DNA of 64,000 nucleotides from JBAXEO01 sp963789515 (GTDB taxonomy: Bacteria; Actinomycetota; Coriobacteriia; Anaerosomatales; JAAXUF01). Location of the stretch: contig CAWBKW010000002.1 in NCBI GenBank assembly GCA_963789515.1, forward strand, positions 995,567 to 1,059,566. The letters are read 5' to 3'. The position numbers and the translations under genes are program-made. This document shows, piece after piece, positions 29,010 through 39,822 of the stretch. The notes under the pieces are model-generated. The model saw nothing but the letters and a program-made list of their open reading frames with translations, ran no database searches and was not told where the DNA came from. Each line of letters starts with the position of its first letter. Positions within the stretch are counted from its first letter, which is position 1.

Positions 29010-31158
29010 GGTGCCACCTCCTCGGCGCACACCAGCACGTCCTCGGGGTTCGCCGGACTGCTGTCAGCGCTCACTCCGGTTGCAGAGTCGCAAGGCTCAC
29101 CGGCGGCTGCACCACCCGGCATGTCGGCACCGGTCGCTCGGCTGCCTTCACCTGAGCGGACCATCTCGTCCTTGCCGAACAGCGTGAGATCTCGAGAGTA
29201 GAACGAGAGCTCGTACTGACCGGTGTGCTGAAGCGCGTGTGTGGGGCACTGCTCGGCGCACAGGCCGCAGAAGCAGCACTTCGACAGATCGAGGTCGTAC
29301 CGGGTCACGCACCGCGAACCGGGGTCGTCGACACGCTCGACCCTGATGGCGTAGTCGGGGCAGGTCCGCGCGCAGAAGGTGCAGCCGACGCACACGTCAG
29401 ACGAGCAGCGCAGGCAGCGGGCAGCTTCGGCGAGGCCCTCGATGTGCGTGAACCCCAGCTCCACCTGACGGAAGTCCTTCGCCCGCTCTGCGCCCTTCGC
29501 CATGGGGAGCTTGACCCGGCGGCGGGAGTTCTCGACGCCTGTGACGGACGCCTTCTCGTAGCGCGGGTACACCGGGACGGGACGGTAGACCCGTCCCTCC
29601 GAGAGGCTCTCCCCCGTCAGGTACCGGTGGATCGACGTCGCAGCTTCGTGGCCGGAAGCGATCGAGGCGATCGCGGAGCCGGGCCCGGTGACGACCTCTC
29701 CGCTCGCGAAGACACCCCTGTGCGAGGTCGTGAGAAGGGCGCCGTCCACAGGAAGCAATCCGCGCTCGGTGAGGAGCAGGTCGCTTCCGGCAACCACGCC
29801 GCCCAACCTCGGAGCCTGACCGATCGCGAACACGATCACGTCGGCGGGTATCTCGGTGAAGTCCTCGGCGAACTGCGGGGCGAAGCGACCTTGCGCGTCG
29901 AAGACCGACAGACACGATTGCAGCCGCATGCCGACGACATGGCCGTCCTCCACCATCACCGAGTTCGGCCCCCACGAGCAGTTGGCGATGACGCCTTCGT
30001 CCAGAGCCTCCTCGATCTCCCAGGGGTGCGCCGGGAGCTCATCCATGGATTCCAGCGACGTCATCATGGCTTCGCTCGCGCCGACCCGCAGCGCGACCCG
30101 CGCGCAGTCGACGGCGACGTTGCCGCCCCCGATCACCAGCACGCGCTTGCCCTTCACGCCGGCGTCGTTCTTCCAGTTGCCGGCCTTGAGGAACTCGAGC
30201 GCGCCGACCACGCCCTCCGCGTCGGCGCCGGGTATCGGGATGATGCGGCTCTCCTGAAGGCCTGTGGCGATGAGTACGGCGTCGTACTCGCCGATGAGAT
30301 GGTCGATCGGCACGTCGTCGCCGATGGCCACGTTGAGCCGAAGCTCCAAGCCCATCGTCACGAGGTCGTCCACCTCCTGCTTGATGATGTCGCGCGGAAG
30401 CCGATAAGCGGGCACGCCGGAGAAGAGCGCCCCTCCCGGATGATGGTCCTTCTCGTACACCGTGACGCCGTAGCCGTGCCGCATCAGGTCGTACGCCGCG
30501 GTCAGCCCGCTCGGACCGCTCCCGATGATCGCCACCGTCTGCTCGCGGGTGCGAGGCAAGGGCTTCACGCGCTCTTCGCGGACCTCGGCGTAGCGCTCGT
30601 AGGCGACCCGGTGAAGCGGCCGGATCGCGATCGGCTCGTCGTAGTAGTTGCGTTTGCAGGCGGTCTCACACGGGTGGTGGCAGATCCGGCCCAGCACTCC
30701 CGGCAGGGTGTTGCGGTCGCGGACGAGTTCGTAGGCCTCGCGCGGGGTCGTCTTCGGCGAGGTGGTACGCCTGACCGCGCGCGTCGACGTTGGCCGGGCA
30801 GTTCCCGACACACGGCGGAAGGTTGTCCCGGGCATACAGATCCTCAACGAGCGCGTTGTACTCCTGCGGTGCCGCCTCGATCGTGGGGATGTCGTCTCGG
30901 CCGAGGATGCCTGTGAGCCTGCAGCGCACCGCGCCAGCGCGGCGAGAGCGTGAGCTTCTCGTCCGGATAGCGCAGCGTGGTGGGTTTGACCGTCGTGCGC
31001 TTGGCGGTGATGCCGAGCCCCGTGAACACGCTCGCCCATCGCTCGAAGAACCCACGAACGCCCGGCGCGTAGTCGTTGGTGGCCGAGACCTTCAGGCTCA
31101 CCGAGTTCGAGGTGCGGTCGGGGACCGAGGGCCACTTGCCGTCAGAGCCTACAGCCAT
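29006..31158 (-). CDS. nuoI: NuoI with an inserted GltD-like FAD/NAD(P) oxidoreductase module, two frameshifts
   Basis: Start ATG 31156-31158 overlaps the nuoH stop by 8 bases. The N-terminus is NuoI-like (GITAKRTTVKPTTLRYPDEK, SPRWRGAL). It is followed by a complete GltD/DPYD-type module: Fe-S cysteines CVGNCPANVDARGQ and CHHPCETACKRN, FAD site VAIIGSGPSGLTAAYDL and NAD(P) site VLVIGGGNVAVDCARVA. The protein then resumes as NuoI with two [4Fe-4S] motifs, CVGCTFCARTCPDYAI and CCFCGLCAEQCPTHAL. The result is about 715 residues. Frames change near 30925 and near 30745 (a CCCC run), and single-base changes restore continuity. With no NuoEFG in the operon, this module could be the electron-entry site; that is inference. 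Confidence 0.88.
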
Positions 31159-32099
31159 GCGATCACCGCCCCGACCACCAGGAGCTGGACGAGGGCCATC
31201 GGGGTCAGCACCTTCCACGCGAGACCCATGAGCTGGTCGGGCCGCATGCGCGGGAACGTCCACTTCACCCAGATCATGGCCGTGGCGAGCACGACCACCA
31301 GACCGACGAACAGAATGGCGCCGACCGCGCCGCCGAATCCCAGACCGCCGCCGAAGAAGAGCGCCGCACCGAAGAGGGATGCCGCCACGATGCCGCCGTA
31401 CTCGGCCATCATGAAGACCGCCCAGCGGATACCGGAGTAGTCGGCGAAGTAGCCGGCTACCAGCTCCGACTCCGCCTCAGGCAGGTCGAAGGGACCACGG
31501 TTGAGCTCGGCGATCGACGCGATGAAGTAGACCAGGAAGCCGACGGCCGTCAGCGGGATCCACCACCAGCGCCACGCATCGCGAATGCCGACCGTCGAGA
31601 TCGAGCCGGCCAGGAGGCACAGCGACAGCACCGAAAGCGTACGGGGCAGCTCGTAGGAGATCATCTGCGCCGCACCTCTCACGCCACCGATCGACGCGTA
31701 GGTGTTGCGTGAGGACCAACCGGCCAGCAGGATGCCGATCACGGACAGTGCCGGCACGGCGAGGAAGAACAACGCACTGGCGGCGATGTTGAAGGGAGAC
31801 CAGCCCGTGGCGAAGGGAACCACCGCCAGCGAGGCTGCGATCGGCACGAATACGAGGTACGGAGCCAGCCGGAACACGCGCACGTCCGCCTGGTTGGGCG
31901 TGATGTCCTCCTTGAGCACGAGCTTGATGGTGTCAGCGAGCGTCTGCAGCAGCCCCGCCGGACCGGCCTCCTGAGGTCCCAGTCGCATCTGGATCTTCGC
32001 CGAGACCTTGCGCTCCCACCAGACGCCGATGAGCGCCGCCACGGCGATCAGCATGCCCGCCGACAGACCGACGACCAGTCCCCATACGAACCCGGTCAC
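31149..32099 (-). CDS. nuoH: NADH-quinone oxidoreductase subunit H
   Basis: About 316 residues from GTG 32097-32099, overlapping the nuoD stop as GTGA. This heel subunit shapes the quinone chamber. Conserved segments include WWERKVSAKIQMRLGPQEAG, DTIKLVLKEDITP and the charged SIAELNRGPFDLPEAESELV. About eight transmembrane helices. Confidence 0.97.
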   Translation of the reverse strand: MTGFVWGLVVGLSAGMLIAVAALIGVWWERKVSAKIQMRLGPQEAGPAGLLQTLADTIKLVLKEDITPNQADVRVFRLAPYLVFVPIAASLAVVPFATGWSPFNIAASALFFLAVPALSVIGILLAGWSSRNTYASIGGVRGAAQMISYELPRTLSVLSLCLLAGSISTVGIRDAWRWWWIPLTAVGFLVYFIASIAELNRGPFDLPEAESELVAGYFADYSGIRWAVFMMAEYGGIVAASLFGAALFFGGGLGFGGAVGAILFVGLVVVLATAMIWVKWTFPRMRPDQLMGLAWKVLTPMALVQLLVVGAVIAWL

Positions 32100-33241
32100 C
32101 GGTCCACCTCCCCGAACACGGGGTCGAGCGATCCCAGTATGACGACGAGGTCGGGCAGCGTGTGACCGACGGCAAGCAGCGGGAGCAGCGCGAGGTTGCA
32201 GAACGCCGGGGATCGGACCTTCATCCGATACGGGCGTTCGCTCCCGTCGGACACCAGGTAGACGCCGAGCGAACCCCTCGCCGACTCGATGTGGTCGTAC
32301 GCATCGCCGACCGGCGGGGCGAGCAGCCTGGGAAGGCCCTCGGCCATGTACGATCCGCCGGGCATCTGCGCGACGCTCTGGTCGATGATCTTGGCCGATT
32401 CGAAGCACTCGAGCAGCCGGATACGGCTGCGGTCGTACGCGTCGCCGCGGTCGCCGACGACGACGTCGAACTCCATCCGCGGATAGACCGAATACGCGCG
32501 ATGCTTGCGAAGGTCCCAGTTCAGTCCGCTGCCGCGCGCGGCCGGCCCCGAGGCGCCCCATGCCACCGCGTCCTCGGCGGCGAGCACCCCGACCCCCTTG
32601 AGACGCCCTCGCGTGATGGTGTTCCCGAAGAAGAGCCGGTCCAGCTGGTCAAGCTGCGGGGCCAGGGTGCCTGTGAACGCGAGAACGCGCTCCAGCCAGC
32701 CCTCCGGCACGTCCTTTGAGACTCCGCCGGGTCGCACGTAGTTGTAGGTGAGCCGGGAGCCGCAGAGGTCCTCGAAGAGCTCGATGATGCGCTCGCGGAC
32801 GTCGAACGTGTAGATGAACATCGAGAACGCACCGGTGTCCGCCGCTGACGAGCCGATGCTCATCATGTGGCTCGCGATACGCTGCAGCTCGCACACGATG
32901 ACGCGCAGGTACTCGGCGCGCTCCGGTACCCGGATATCTGCGAGCCGCTCGACCGCCCGACAGTACGCCCAGTTCGCGTACATGCTTCCCACGTAGTCGA
33001 GGCGGTCTGTGAGCGGAACCACCTGCAGGTAGGTGCGGTTCTCGGCCATCTTCTCGATTCCGCGATGCAGATAGCCGATGACCGGCGTGACCTTGACCAC
33101 GACGTCGCCGTCGAGATGCACGATCATGCGTCCGACTCCGTGCGTCGAGGGATGCGACGGGCCGACGTTCACCACGAGTTCCTCGACCGGATGCCCGGCG
33201 TCGTCGATCGCGCGGCTGCGCGATTCGATCTGGAGTGTCAC
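32096..33241 (-). CDS. nuoD: NADH-quinone oxidoreductase subunit D
   Basis: 381-residue 49-kDa-type subunit related to the large subunit of [NiFe] hydrogenases. The quinone-site loop VGPSHPSTHGVGRMIV has the conserved histidine, followed by YLHRGIEKMAENRTY and LDYVGSMYANWAY. The nickel cysteines of hydrogenases are absent, so this is a true complex I subunit rather than an energy-converting hydrogenase. It starts 16 bases after nuoC. Confidence 0.96.
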   Translation of the reverse strand: MTLQIESRSRAIDDAGHPVEELVVNVGPSHPSTHGVGRMIVHLDGDVVVKVTPVIGYLHRGIEKMAENRTYLQVVPLTDRLDYVGSMYANWAYCRAVERLADIRVPERAEYLRVIVCELQRIASHMMSIGSSAADTGAFSMFIYTFDVRERIIELFEDLCGSRLTYNYVRPGGVSKDVPEGWLERVLAFTGTLAPQLDQLDRLFFGNTITRGRLKGVGVLAAEDAVAWGASGPAARGSGLNWDLRKHRAYSVYPRMEFDVVVGDRGDAYDRSRIRLLECFESAKIIDQSVAQMPGGSYMAEGLPRLLAPPVGDAYDHIESARGSLGVYLVSDGSERPYRMKVRSPAFCNLALLPLLAVGHTLPDLVVILGSLDPVFGEVDR

Positions 33242-33257
33242 GTCTGCCCTCCCCTCG

Positions 33258-33722
33258 TCAGATGTAGTCGGGACGCCTGATCAGGCGCTCGTCTTCGTAG
33301 TCCTTGCGAAGCGGGAACCCTTCCCAGCCCTCGGGAAGAAGGATGCGGCGCAGGTCAGGGTGCCCGTCGAACACGATGCCGAACAGATCGAAGACCTCGC
33401 GTTCCTGCCAGTTGGCGGCAGGCCACACGTCGCAGAGCGAGTCCAGATGCGCGTCGTCCCGCGGCACCCTCGTCTTGAGGAACACGTCGGCCGTCAGCGC
33501 GCGCGACGAGAGCCGGTAGACGATCGTGAACCACTCCTGCCGGTCGACGGCGGTCACCATGCCGAGCCGGTCGAAACCGAGCTTCTTGAGCTCGTAGGCG
33601 GTATCGAGGAGCTCGGAACGCTTCGCCCCGATCACCGTGTCGCCGAACTCCTCCGAGAACAGCGGATACAGCTTGGATGAGAGCTCGGCCAGGCGCCCTT
33701 GAAGCAGCTCGAAGTCGGTCAC
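33258..33722 (-). CDS. nuoC: NADH-quinone oxidoreductase subunit C
   Basis: 154-residue 30-kDa-type peripheral subunit. The C-terminal signature WQEREVFDLFGIVFDGHPDL RRILLPEGWEG-FPLRKDY is characteristic (shown here split). It overlaps nuoB by 4 bases. Unlike the fused NuoCD of E. coli, C and D are separate genes. Confidence 0.95.
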   Translation of the reverse strand: MTDFELLQGRLAELSSKLYPLFSEEFGDTVIGAKRSELLDTAYELKKLGFDRLGMVTAVDRQEWFTIVYRLSSRALTADVFLKTRVPRDDAHLDSLCDVWPAANWQEREVFDLFGIVFDGHPDLRRILLPEGWEGFPLRKDYEDERLIRRPDYI

Positions 33723-34306
33723 CCTTCATCACCTGCCCCGTCGCCCTGCCGCACGGCGTCGCTCGCGGCGAGCGGATTCGGCAGGTTCAGGGCCCGCTCT
33801 CTGCGCTTGCCGGGAGCGATGGACTCCATCCTCACCAGCTCACGAAGCTGCAGCACGCCGTCCTGCAGGGACTCCGGCCGTGGCGGGCAGCCCGCGATGT
33901 ACACGTCCACAGGCAGGAACAGGTCCGCGCCGCGCACCACGGAGTAGGAATCGTAGTAGAAGATCCCGCCGGAGATCGTGCAGTTGCCCATGGCGATGAC
34001 CCACTTCGGGTCGGGCATCTGGTCGTAGAGCCTCTGGACCGCCGGCTTCATCTTCTCGGTGATCGTCCCGGCGAGGATCATCACGTCGGTATGGCGCGGA
34101 TCGGGCCGCGGGAACGTGCCGAGGCGGTCGAAGTCGAACTTGTTGAACGACGCCGCGATCAGCTCCATGGCGCAGCACGCCGTGCCCATGGGGAACGCCC
34201 AGAGCGACTGGCCGCGCGACCAGTCGACGAGCGCGTCGACGCTGGTCAGGATGATGCCGCCGCCCAGGTTCTCGAGCCCGGCACCGATGCGGTCTACGAG
34301 CGCCAT
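33719..34306 (-). CDS. nuoB: NADH-quinone oxidoreductase subunit B
   Basis: About 195 residues from ATG 34304-34306; the longer open frame upstream lies in nuoA. It holds cluster N2: the cysteine pair GTACCAMELIAAS, then MGNCTISGGIFYYDSY and IAGCPPRPESLQDGVLQL. It overlaps the nuoA stop by 13 bases. The C-terminal extension is rich in charged residues. Confidence 0.97.
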   Translation of the reverse strand: MALVDRIGAGLENLGGGIILTSVDALVDWSRGQSLWAFPMGTACCAMELIAASFNKFDFDRLGTFPRPDPRHTDVMILAGTITEKMKPAVQRLYDQMPDPKWVIAMGNCTISGGIFYYDSYSVVRGADLFLPVDVYIAGCPPRPESLQDGVLQLRELVRMESIAPGKRRERALNLPNPLAASDAVRQGDGAGDEG

Positions 34307-34662
34307 TCGAGCGCCCCCTTCCGCCAGGCGTACAAGAGCCCGAAGCCGAGGAACACGACGAAGACGCCGACCTCGAGCGCGGCCAAGGGGTTGCCCCGCA
34401 GCGCAGAGGCGACCGCGAACAGCAGCACGGCCTCGGCGTCGAAGAGCACGAACAGCATCGCGATGGTCGAGAACCGCAACCGGGGCGATGCCCACGGCTC
34501 ACCGGCCTGTTCCATGCCGCACTCGAAGGGGGTCCCCTTCTCGAAGCTGGGGTTCCGGGGAGAGAGGAGTGCGTTGGCTAGGAACACCACGCCGATGAAG
34601 GCGGCCGAGGACGCCGCGAGGCCCAGCACGAACAGAATCGCCTGCGCGTATGCCCCCTGCAT
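34294..34662 (-). CDS. nuoA: NADH-quinone oxidoreductase subunit A
   Basis: First gene of the nuo operon. ATG 34660-34662 with GGGGG upstream gives 122 residues starting MQGAYAQAILF; the frame extends upstream to 34749 without conservation. Three helices and the conserved FECGMEQAGEP and FDAEAVLLFAVA segments identify NuoA. The leader from the predicted transcription start is about 100 bases. Confidence 0.95.
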   Translation of the reverse strand: MQGAYAQAILFVLGLAASSAAFIGVVFLANALLSPRNPSFEKGTPFECGMEQAGEPWASPRLRFSTIAMLFVLFDAEAVLLFAVASALRGNPLAALEVGVFVVFLGFGLLYAWRKGALEWRS

Positions 34663-34769
34663 CCATCCCCCTACGCGTGTCTCCTCGGCATGCGAGAACC
34701 GAGTTCCGGTTAGACAGCTTTCGTGAGGTCGTCGATCGTCATGGAGCACACGAACGAACGGCTGGTGAC

Positions 34770-34798
34770 AGTGTAGAGATGAGGAATCTCTTTGTAAA
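34770..34798 (-). promoter_or_regulatory. Predicted sigma-70-type promoter of the nuo operon
   Basis: On the minus strand TTTACA (34798-34793), 17 bases of spacer, then TACACT (34775-34770). This is close to the vegetative consensus and well above the background of this GC-rich sequence. Transcription would start near 34763, about 100 bases upstream of nuoA. Confidence 0.65.
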
Positions 34799-34809
34799 GA
34801 TTGTTACAA
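34792..34809. promoter_or_regulatory. Rex-like operator overlapping the nuo -35 element
   Basis: The 18-mer TTGTAAAGATTGTTACAA has the outer inverted repeat TTGTAA...TTACAA, close to the Rex consensus of TTGTGAA or TTGTTAA half-sites around 4 bases. A nested 15-base palindrome AGATTGT-T-ACAATCT lies at 34798-34812. It covers the -35 hexamer, so binding would repress. Rex senses NADH/NAD and controls nuo in Streptomyces. The site match is seen; the identity of the regulator is inferred. Confidence 0.55.
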
Positions 34810-34841
34810 TCTCCGAGGGAATCCGTACAAAGCGCAGGTCA

Positions 34842-34864
34842 AGCACGGTGACAACCTCGCCGTG

Positions 34865-34866
<2 letters not shown>
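34842..34866 (-). terminator. Hairpin at the end of the ABC-F gene
   Basis: Stem AGCACGG/CCGTGCT (7 bp) with an 11-base loop, immediately after and touching the ABC-F stop codon. It has no T-run, as is common in actinobacteria. It would separate the ABC-F transcript from the nuo promoter. Confidence 0.4.
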
Positions 34867-36990
<2,124 letters not shown>

Positions 36991-37082
36991 AGCCGCTGAT
37001 TCTAACACCTCCCTCTCGTTTCCCAGGCGCCGACCGAGGGGAAGCTCTCTAGACGGCGGGCGAAGACGCAACGGGAGGCCCC

Positions 37083-38434
37083 ATGAGCGGCAACGAGTCA
37101 GTCGTAGTCATCGGAGCGGGCGCAGCGGGTCGCTCGGCAGCCAAGGCACTCGCCGCGTCAGGCCACCGGGTGACGGTGATCGAGCGGGACCGCGTCGGCG
37201 GCACCTGCCTCTGGAGGGGCTGTATCCCCAAGAAGGCGCTCTACGTGGCTGCGCGCGCCGTTCGAGAGGCCCGGCGCGCAGGGCAGTACGGCGTGGACTG
37301 TCGCGATGTCCGCGTCGACTGGCCCGAGGTTCTCGCCTGGAAGTGGCACGCCCAGGAGTCGTTCGCCGGCGACCAAGAGGCGCTTCTCACCGCGCGTGGG
37401 ATCAGGCTGCTCTGCGGCAGTGCGCGATTCGTGTCCGAGTCGTCCGTCGCCGTCGGCGACGAGGTGCTCTCGCCGGACCACCTGGTGCTCGCAACGGGTT
37501 CGGTCCCAGTGATCCCAGACGTTCCCGGGGCGGACCTCGCCGACACCTCTGAGGACGCTCTGCGCTTCCCCGCACCGCCACGCTCGCTCGTCATCGTCGG
37601 TGGGGGCTTCATCGCCATGGAGATGGCTGGCATCTTCGCCTCGTTCGGCACGCAGGTCCACGTCGTCGAACGCGGGCCGAGGGTACTGTCGATGCTCGAC
37701 GCGTCACTCGCTCGACGTCGCGACAGCTAGGCTCTCCGAGATGGGGGTCCGCTTCCATGTGGACTCATCCCTGCAGCGGATCTCCGGCGCCGCCGGACAG
37801 CTGTCAGCGCGTGTGGCCACGTCAGGAGGCAACCGAGGAAGATCTCGCTTGCGAGCGCGTCATCTTCGCCACCGGTCGCCGTCCGGCGTTGGACGGCCTC
37901 GACCTGGCTTCGGCCGGAATACGGGTCGATCCTCGCGGGCGGCTGGTGCTCGATGATTCGCTCCGCACGACCAACCCGCGTGTCTGGGCCTGCGGGGACT
38001 CCGCCGCCGGGATGATGCAGACCCCGGTCGCTTCGCTCGAGGGACTCACGGTCGCGCGCTCGATCGAGTCCGGCACCCCGCAGGTGCCGGATCTCTCGGC
38101 GGTGCCGGTGGCGTGCTTCACGACGCCGCAACTTGCGACGGTCGGGCTCACCATGGAATCGGCCGAGAAGGCGGGGATCACCGCGACGCTGCATCGCATC
38201 GACTCGGACAGCCTCGGTGCGGCGATCGTCGACGACGAGCGGGACGCCTTCTTGCAGCTGGTCATCGGAGGCGACGGCGTCGTGCTCGGCGCCCAGACTG
38301 CGGGCCCGACCGCGAGCGACACCATCTACGCGGCCGCGGTCGCGGTCAAGGCGCGGATGAACGCCAGCGAGCTGCAGGGGGTTCTCGGCGTGCACCCGTC
38401 CTATGCGGAGGCTCAGAACTACGCTGCCTGGTGA
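37083..38434 (+). CDS. Pyridine-nucleotide-disulfide oxidoreductase (class I), two frameshifts
   Basis: First plus-strand gene, with GGGAGG just upstream of ATG 37083. FAD site VVVIGAGAAGRSAAK, redox-active disulfide GGTCLWRGCIPKKALY, a second Rossmann motif VIVGGGFIAMEMAGIFASFG and FAD-site end RVWACGDSAAG. The dimer domain ends HPSYAEAQNYAAW, where the catalytic histidine of lipoamide dehydrogenases is expected. Frames change near 37712 and 37828. It may be a dihydrolipoamide, mycothione or mercuric reductase-like enzyme; no neighbour settles the substrate. It diverges from the ABC-F gene across about 90 bases. Confidence 0.87.
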
Positions 38435-38584
38435 GGGCCACCGTCGGACCGGCGCTGCGTCGAGGTTCGAGCCGCGCAGCGCGCTATCGCCTAGACTGGG
38501 TGGCGCACGGATCCGCCGCGCTCTCATTGCTGACGCGAGCGGCTCTTCCCACAGCCGAGGCGTCACCAGTCTGGGGTCGATTGC

Positions 38585-39254
38585 ATGAACGAACTGCTTG
38601 CCAAGACCGTACCGCTCGCTCTTGGAGCGATGGTCAGCCCGACGCTCCTGACAGCGGCGATACTCGTGCTCTCGGGCAAGATCTCGCCCCGCGGTCGTTC
38701 GTGGGCGTTCGTTGCCGGCGGCGCTGTTGCACTCGCGGCTTTCACCGTGCTCGTTCCCTGGTTAGCAGGACTGCTCAAGTCGGTCGGCCCCGATGTCATC
38801 CGCAGCGCCGACGTGGTCTTCGGAGTGCTGTTGCTCGCCGTCGCCCTTCGCAAACTGTCTCAAGCGCAAGGACCCGGACGGCGGTACCGCGCGCGCACCC
38901 AAGCACGCCGGAACGCCAGCGCCGCACCTTGGGGCGTACTTCGGATTCGGCGCGCTCATGATCGCGACTGATGCGAGTTCGCTCGTGCTCTACATCGCGA
39001 TCATCAAGGAGGCGGCCGTGTCTCAGGCGCCTGATGCCGAGCGCATGGCGGCGGTCGCGCTGGGGTACCTCGCGGTCCTGCTGCCGGCACTGGTCCCCGT
39101 CGCCTTCGCGACGATCGCACCGGCACAGACGGACCACGTTCTACAACCCCTCGGCGCCTGGTCGCAGAAGCACGCCACCGCGATCACGGTGACCATCTGC
39201 CTCGTCTTCGCCGCCTATCTCCTCGCCAAGGGACTCGTTCCGCTCATCCGCTAG
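38585..39254 (+). CDS. GAP-family (PF11139-type) membrane protein, one frameshift
   Basis: Six hydrophobic helices arranged as two halves (LALGAMVSPTLLTAAILVLS; FGFGALMIATDASSLVLYIA), the pattern of the SfLAP/GAP family related to LysE-type exporters. The frame moves near 38860, in the charged cytoplasmic loop. The family is linked to glycopeptidolipid export in mycobacteria, but no general substrate is known. The assignment is moderate. Confidence 0.7.
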
Positions 39255-39283
39255 GATGCCGCGAGCCCGCGGGGACGCGCTTC

Positions 39284-39313
39284 TCATCATCCGGATCGAT
39301 CGCCGGACGATGA
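39284..39313. terminator. Hairpin between convergent genes
   Basis: TCATC-A-TCCGG, 8-base loop ATCGATCG, then CCGGA-C-GATGA: 10 bp with one mismatch. It lies at the convergent ends of the GAP-family gene and the Cys-cluster gene and could stop transcription from both sides. Confidence 0.4.
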
Positions 39314-39757
39314 CGGCAGCCCCTTCAGCTTGTAGGAGAACAGGCATCGCGGGGTAAGGCCTGAGTCACCGGCCGAGGTGGTATCCCACGTGAACTCCTC
39401 GCAGCATTCAGGCTTCCCGCTTTGGTGGAGTGCGCACAGGAAGTCGTCTCGAAGCGCGGTGCAACGCATGGTGACGACCAGCTGAGACGACGAGACTTCG
39501 CAGCTTGCCCTCGGTACCACAACGATCTCGCCTTCGCGATCCACGGTGGCGCCGTGCAGTTCGTAGTACCGCGCCGCGTCCGCACTGAGCGGAGTGTGGA
39601 TCCTGACGACATCCTCCCCGTAGACGACGTCGCTTCGCGGGGTCAGGTGGAAGTGGAAGAGGTGACAACACTCCGCCTCACAGTGCTGCACCCAGCACAA
39701 GCAGTCTTCACACTGCCTGGCTGCATCGACCAATGATCGCTCGTCGCCGGGTCGCAT
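39287..39757 (-). CDS. Cysteine-cluster protein, YkgJ-like
   Basis: About 156 residues from ATG 39755-39757. It has eleven cysteines, in QCEDCLCWVQHCEAECCHLF near the N-terminus and MRCTALRDDFLCALHQSGKP then ECCEEFTW and RCLFSY toward the C-terminus. This pattern of spaced cysteines resembles the YkgJ/UPF0153 Zn- or Fe-S-binding family. The exact family is uncertain and no partner gene is obvious. Confidence 0.6.
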   Translation of the reverse strand: MRPGDERSLVDAARQCEDCLCWVQHCEAECCHLFHFHLTPRSDVVYGEDVVRIHTPLSADAARYYELHGATVDREGEIVVVPRASCEVSSSQLVVTMRCTALRDDFLCALHQSGKPECCEEFTWDTTSAGDSGLTPRCLFSYKLKGLPSSSGDRSG

Positions 39758-39822
39758 CGTCAATTCCCGCCTCTGGGTAGCAGACCGACAGCTTCCACCC
39801 TGACGATCGGACCCCAGAGGGG

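Noticed and set aside
29006..31158. Programmed ribosomal frameshifting in the NuoI-GltD gene and others
   Set aside because: The shifts occur in many unrelated genes, in both directions and without slippery heptamers plus downstream structures; sequencing indels explain them better.
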